The translations under genes and the position numbers were made by a program. DNA of 64,000 bases from Flavobacterium sp. KMS. GTDB taxonomy: Bacteria > Bacteroidota > Bacteroidia > Flavobacteriales > Flavobacteriaceae. The notes under the pieces are model-generated. The model searched no databases and was not told the DNA's origin. It saw only the letters and a program-made list of their open reading frames with translations. The stretch lies in NCBI RefSeq assembly GCF_000813005.1, contig NZ_JSYP01000024.1, positions 124,001-188,000 on the forward strand. The letters run 5' to 3'. This document shows, piece after piece, positions 60,509 through 64,000 of the stretch. Position 1 is the stretch's first letter. Every line of letters begins with the position of its first letter.

Positions 60509-62815
60509 TTAATTTATAATTTTAGCGTTTATTTCATCAACTATCTCATAATCTATGGATAAAGTCCCAAAGTGGCCATGATCATAATGTTTACCAACTT
60601 TAGGATTTACACCAACATAATTTTTATCTGTCGCATAATTTTTATCAAAGCCATATTTAAAGCCAATTTTAAATAATTCTTCGTTTTTATTATCATCGAA
60701 TATTATTGAACTGGTATTGCCTCTAAAACTTTTTCCGTTTTTATTAAGATATCTAAAATCTATATTCAAGCCTGATTGTTTTCCTTTATGACCATGTCCG
60801 CTATGATGAGATTTTGCATTTGAAGGATTACTCGTTGGGTCGCTTCCATTTTCAGATGACATATCTCCAAAATCTATTTGCCATTTCTTATCAATAGCGT
60901 CAGATATAACTCCGAATAATGCAGCAGCAGTTTGGGGTAAAAGATAATGATCTCCTTTTCCTACATCTTCAATTTTAGATTTTCCTCCAACATCTTCTCC
61001 CCCATATCTTCCGAAACCATCTCCTAAAGCAGGAAATTTAACCAATCCATAAATATTTTTAGAAAGGGTTTCTATTTTTTTGAAATTAATACTACCTTCT
61101 TTTACTTGAACATAATATGAAATTTCTTCTGTGCTATTTATGTATTTGATATCGCCATTTCTGTAAATATAAAAACCAGAATCAGTAATACTTTCAACAG
61201 AATTTATCCTTTCACATATGAATTTGGTTTCTTTATTCTCAATTTTACTTCCTTCTTTAAAAGAATCATACGCTCTTACTGCAAGTTCTTTTTTAGTAAT
61301 CCCATTTTTTGAATCTGTATCTATCGACGCATTAGCATTATAGAACTCTGTCCCTTCTTTATAAAGAGTAGTACTATCATCACTCCCATTCATTTTTGAT
61401 GGCGCAAAAACTAATAAATATAAGTCAGCCAAAGTCAATTTATTTGTAATTTTATTTACTTTTTTCCAATGCGCAATATATTTTTCTACATAAAAAAATT
61501 GCTCTAATTGTGTCATTAAAGCTAATTTTCTTTTGGTCAATGAATAACCATAATTTGTATTCAAACCATTGATAGCAGCAGGTGTGAATTGAATAAGACC
61601 AACAGCACCCGAGAAACTTTCATCCAATTTTAGAATCTCTTCCTTTGTTAATCCTCTATAATCTACTTTAGAATTACCATCTTTTTTTAATTCTCCTGTT
61701 GACCTTAGTTCTACTTTTGATGGTGAAAAAGTATGGGAAGTCTCAGCCCACATTACAGCCATTAGGTGATTTGGATCAAAATTTTGTCTCTTACTTATCT
61801 CAATTACTTTTTTTCTAAATTCACAACTCACGTTAGGATGCGCTCCCCAAATTAAGTCAAGTTCCTTACAAACACAAACATCTTTGTCCTCCTTCTTCTT
61901 CCACCAATTATTATCCGTATTAACCTTCATCAAACTATTAATTTTTTCCCAAACGGGATTAAATTCTAATGTAGGTTTTATAACTACTTTTGTTTCATGA
62001 TAATCATAAACTTTATTATCAGATTTATTAACTCCTTTTACTTCTTTTTTAGATGGGCCTTTTTTCTCTGCGGGTGTTTGTTTTATGACTACTTCTGTTT
62101 TATAATCAGGATTAGGTACGTTAGTGTTTAAACTAGGTACTCTTTTTGATTTTCTTTCTAAAAATTCTGCTGTTACATAATACTCATGATATTCGCCCTC
62201 GCTAGTATCTCCTTCTGCCAACTTTGCATTAGCAAGCCATGCAAAGCTAGGTTTTAGCTGAAACGAAACATCGGCTTTACCATTTAAAACAATTCCTTTT
62301 TTTTCTTGTATTCTTACGTTAGTAGTGTTTTGTTTGGTTTTATCTCCATCATCTTCCCATAAAGTAACTGCTAGAGAGAATCTATCCATTCCGACGCAAT
62401 GTACTCGAGCAACAATCCAATCACCATAAGCAAATGGTTTTGTTGGTTTACTTAAATTAACATCTAACAAATCGACATGTACTATTTTGGCTTGTGATGC
62501 TTTTAGCGGCTTTATATCAAAAATAGCTTTTTCCCCATTAACTTCAACCGATATTTTTATTGCTTCACGAGCAAGACTCTTTTGGTAAAAAATATAATCT
62601 ACTGTTATTCCTGTTTTATTATTTTCTTTTGTTTTTCGCCAATAACCTCGTTCAAATATCCAAACTGACCATTTTACTTGATCATTGGATGCAACTTGAT
62701 ATTCTGGTAGAAAATTTTGTTTAGGAACTGAATCTCCAAACAATTCATTTATGGAGTAATATTCCTTTACTCCTACTACTGGACTATGATTTCCAAATAT
62801 CTTTAAGTTTGACAT
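60509..62815 (-). CDS. Large two-domain peptidoglycan hydrolase (lysozyme-like plus LAS-type metallopeptidase), putative effector
   Basis: 768 residues, no standard signal peptide (MSNLKIFGNHSPVVGV). N-terminal about 1-120 and 120-230 are beta-rich with no known family; a linker at about 237-285 has two similar segments, TEVVIKQTP and TKVVIKPT. A lysozyme/SLT-like domain at about 320-450 shows MAVMWAETSHTF with E358 as likely catalytic acid and AVGLIQFTPAAINGL. The C-terminus (about 600-768) shows H670-H671, H674, H676 ... D686 (LNIDFRYL) and H743-Y-D-H746-G-H748, as in LAS-type murein peptidases. First gene of a five-gene operon with lipoproteins; no signal peptide suggests export by a contact-dependent machine such as T6SS, absent from this window. 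Confidence 0.7.
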   Translation of the reverse strand: MSNLKIFGNHSPVVGVKEYYSINELFGDSVPKQNFLPEYQVASNDQVKWSVWIFERGYWRKTKENNKTGITVDYIFYQKSLAREAIKISVEVNGEKAIFDIKPLKASQAKIVHVDLLDVNLSKPTKPFAYGDWIVARVHCVGMDRFSLAVTLWEDDGDKTKQNTTNVRIQEKKGIVLNGKADVSFQLKPSFAWLANAKLAEGDTSEGEYHEYYVTAEFLERKSKRVPSLNTNVPNPDYKTEVVIKQTPAEKKGPSKKEVKGVNKSDNKVYDYHETKVVIKPTLEFNPVWEKINSLMKVNTDNNWWKKKEDKDVCVCKELDLIWGAHPNVSCEFRKKVIEISKRQNFDPNHLMAVMWAETSHTFSPSKVELRSTGELKKDGNSKVDYRGLTKEEILKLDESFSGAVGLIQFTPAAINGLNTNYGYSLTKRKLALMTQLEQFFYVEKYIAHWKKVNKITNKLTLADLYLLVFAPSKMNGSDDSTTLYKEGTEFYNANASIDTDSKNGITKKELAVRAYDSFKEGSKIENKETKFICERINSVESITDSGFYIYRNGDIKYINSTEEISYYVQVKEGSINFKKIETLSKNIYGLVKFPALGDGFGRYGGEDVGGKSKIEDVGKGDHYLLPQTAAALFGVISDAIDKKWQIDFGDMSSENGSDPTSNPSNAKSHHSGHGHKGKQSGLNIDFRYLNKNGKSFRGNTSSIIFDDNKNEELFKIGFKYGFDKNYATDKNYVGVNPKVGKHYDHGHFGTLSIDYEIVDEINAKIIN

Positions 62816-63041
62816 ATCCGTTTATATTTTAAAAATAAATATAAGATTAATTATACGATATCATAAACAATTATTCTTTAAAAATAATATTTGTATTACA
62901 AAACTATATTTCGCTTTATAGATATGCTCAACAGGACATACTTTACCCCCTTCTTTAGAAAGGAAAAGATATAGTGTCCAGAATTGAGACAGAAATTCAT
63001 ATTGATCAGATTATCAGCTCTTAAAAAAAATCCTTAAAAAA

Positions 63042-63088
63042 TTTGCGAAACCGAATAGTTGCACGTAAATTTGCAACTGATTGGTTTC
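63042..63088 (+). promoter_or_regulatory. Promoter and operator of the ArsR/SRPBCC operon
   Basis: TTTG at 63042-63045, a 20-base spacer and TAAATTTG at 63066-63073 match the Bacteroidota promoter consensus. Over it lies a dyad with 17-base arms, 14 of 17 matching (63047-63063 and 63072-63088; inner AGTTGCA/TGCAACT perfect). Its position across the -7 box fits repression by the ArsR protein encoded 22 bases downstream. Confidence 0.65.
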
Positions 63089-63109
63089 TTATTTTAAACT
63101 TTAAGTAAT

Positions 63110-63430
63110 ATGAGACGAGATATATTTCAGGCTGTAGCCGACCCAACAAGGCGATCTATAATTGCCTTACTTGCCATACAAGCAATGACACCCAACACCA
63201 TTGCGGAGAACTTTGACACTAGCCGACAATCTGTTTCTAAACACCTGCGGATACTTACTGAATGCGAACTTGTAAAACAGGAACAACAAGGCAGAGAAAT
63301 TTATTATTCACTCGAAATTGAAAAAATGAAAGAGATTGATAAATGGTTAACCCAATTTAGAGAAATCTGGGAAACTAAATTTAATCAACTCGACGAAGTA
63401 TTATTAACACTTAAAAATCAGAAAAAATGA
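63110..63430 (+). CDS. ArsR-family transcriptional regulator
   Basis: 106 residues. Winged helix-turn-helix with AVADPTRRSIIALLAIQAMT, TIAENFDTSRQSVSKHLRIL and ELVKQEQQGREIYYSLEIEK. The CxCxx metal motif of ArsR/SmtB is absent, so this belongs to the group paired with SRPBCC/AHSA1 proteins, where the repressor's ligand is unknown. The stop overlaps the next start (ATGA). A promoter/operator dyad at 63042-63088 supports autoregulation. Confidence 0.88.
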   Translation: MRRDIFQAVADPTRRSIIALLAIQAMTPNTIAENFDTSRQSVSKHLRILTECELVKQEQQGREIYYSLEIEKMKEIDKWLTQFREIWETKFNQLDEVLLTLKNQKK

Positions 63431-63924
63431 AAAATTTACAATTTGATTTTACCGTTGACAAATCCATAAAAACGGTATTCATAAACCGAGAATTTAATGC
63501 GGAACTTCCGTTAGTTTGGGACGCTTTTACCAAACCAGAACTTCTGGATCAATGGGTTGCTCCTAAACCATGGTCAGCTAAAACAAAACACATGAATTTT
63601 GAAGTTGGCGGACGAAGATTTTATGCCATGGTAAGTCCCGAAGGATTGGAACGCTGGTCTGTTCAGGAATTTACTTCGATTACTCCAAAGACCAATTTTA
63701 AAATGTACAATACTTTTGCCGACGAAAATGAAAATAAAGAAATACCCGGTTCTGATTGGGATTACAATTTTAGCGAACAAAACGGCATAACAAAAGTGAG
63801 CATTACTATTGTAAATGAATCTCTGGAACGTTTGGAAAGAATGATTGAAATGGGCTTTAAAGAAGGCTTTACAATGTCTATTGATAACTTAGAAAAATTA
63901 TTGGGAACTTTATCTCAAAAATAA
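63427..63924 (+). CDS. SRPBCC (AHSA1-like) protein
   Basis: 165 residues of the START/Bet v1 fold: FINREFNAELPLVWDAFTKP, LLDQWVAPKPWSAKTKHMNF, GGRRFYAMVSPEG and the C-terminal helix MIEMGFKEGFTMSIDNLEKL. Overlaps the ArsR gene by 4 bases and forms a common ArsR-SRPBCC operon. Function: probable hydrophobic ligand binding; unknown. A hairpin follows at 63950. Confidence 0.85.
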   Translation: MKNLQFDFTVDKSIKTVFINREFNAELPLVWDAFTKPELLDQWVAPKPWSAKTKHMNFEVGGRRFYAMVSPEGLERWSVQEFTSITPKTNFKMYNTFADENENKEIPGSDWDYNFSEQNGITKVSITIVNESLERLERMIEMGFKEGFTMSIDNLEKLLGTLSQK

Positions 63925-63949
63925 TTTATGCTTAATTTATATAAATCTC

Positions 63950-63980
63950 CTGCAAGGTCTTTTTTTGACCTTGTAGGTAT
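63950..63980 (+). terminator. Hairpin after the ArsR/SRPBCC operon
   Basis: CTGCAAGGTC (63950-63959), a loop of seven T, and GACCTTGTAG (63967-63976), one mismatch. No T-tract follows the stem; the T-rich loop makes it a weak terminator or a dispersed short palindrome like that at 34853. Confidence 0.45.
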
Positions 63981-64000
63981 GATAATTAATAAGATACCTA

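Noticed and set aside
57672..62815. Complete type VI secretion locus
   Set aside because: No Hcp, VgrG, sheath or baseplate gene is visible; only a putative effector with lipoproteins can be supported.

Overview
The window looks like a chromosomal segment of a Bacteroidota member of the Flavobacterium type. It is AT-rich and has no Shine-Dalgarno-dominated starts. It has Bacteroidota-style promoters (TTTG, about 18-20 nt, TAnnTTTG), lipoproteins with Bacteroidota-style signal peptides, a PepSY-like/TonB-linked barrel pair, LytS/LytTR signalling, and many intergenic long inverted repeats. No rRNA, tRNA, CRISPR array or transposase was seen.

Layout. 1-5353: a sensor kinase (with the tail of its likely response regulator), a PepSY-like secreted protein, a large outer-membrane beta-barrel and a lipid kinase. 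5499-10169: an AraC regulator, a PAP2 phosphatase and a run of small soluble and lipoprotein genes of unknown role, one of them DUF2199. 10272-14897: a DoxD/DoxA-type membrane protein, a VOC protein, a DUF4328 protein and a TauE/DUF1634 pair. 15253-22926: an OmpR-type two-component system followed by a heavy-metal type RND pump (outer membrane factor, adaptor, CzcA/CusA-type permease). 23195-25041: a divergent AraC regulator and a ketopantoate-reductase-like gene. 25496-32380: a TetR regulator and a drug-type RND pump, separated by four copies of a likely TetR operator. 32672-43724: small stress, metabolic and regulatory genes (Crp-like, GNAT, DoxX, VOC, DinB, hydrolase, SRPBCC, YdeI-like, AraC, cupin). 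43911-51585: a LytTR/LytS pair divergent from a third RND pump. 52376-56474: a GajA/GajB-like (Gabija-type) anti-phage pair. 56930-57622: two small genes. 57672-62815: a minus-strand five-gene operon with a large two-domain peptidoglycan hydrolase and four exported or lipoprotein genes, resembling an antibacterial effector with candidate immunity proteins. 63110-63924: an ArsR/SRPBCC operon.

How it works together. Three tripartite RND pumps sit within 35 kb, each beside a different kind of regulator, and for all three a plausible operator can be seen (11-bp TCTAAT repeats, TAACnnnGTTA sites, and a dyad in the LytS/tolC intergenic region). The most interesting accessory content is the Gabija-like pair, the putative secreted muralytic operon, an EF-hand-like loop inside one RND permease, and a 37-codon ORF that is a diverged copy of the adjacent lipoprotein signal region. 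The gaps between genes hold several families of long, sometimes nested, palindromic repeats.
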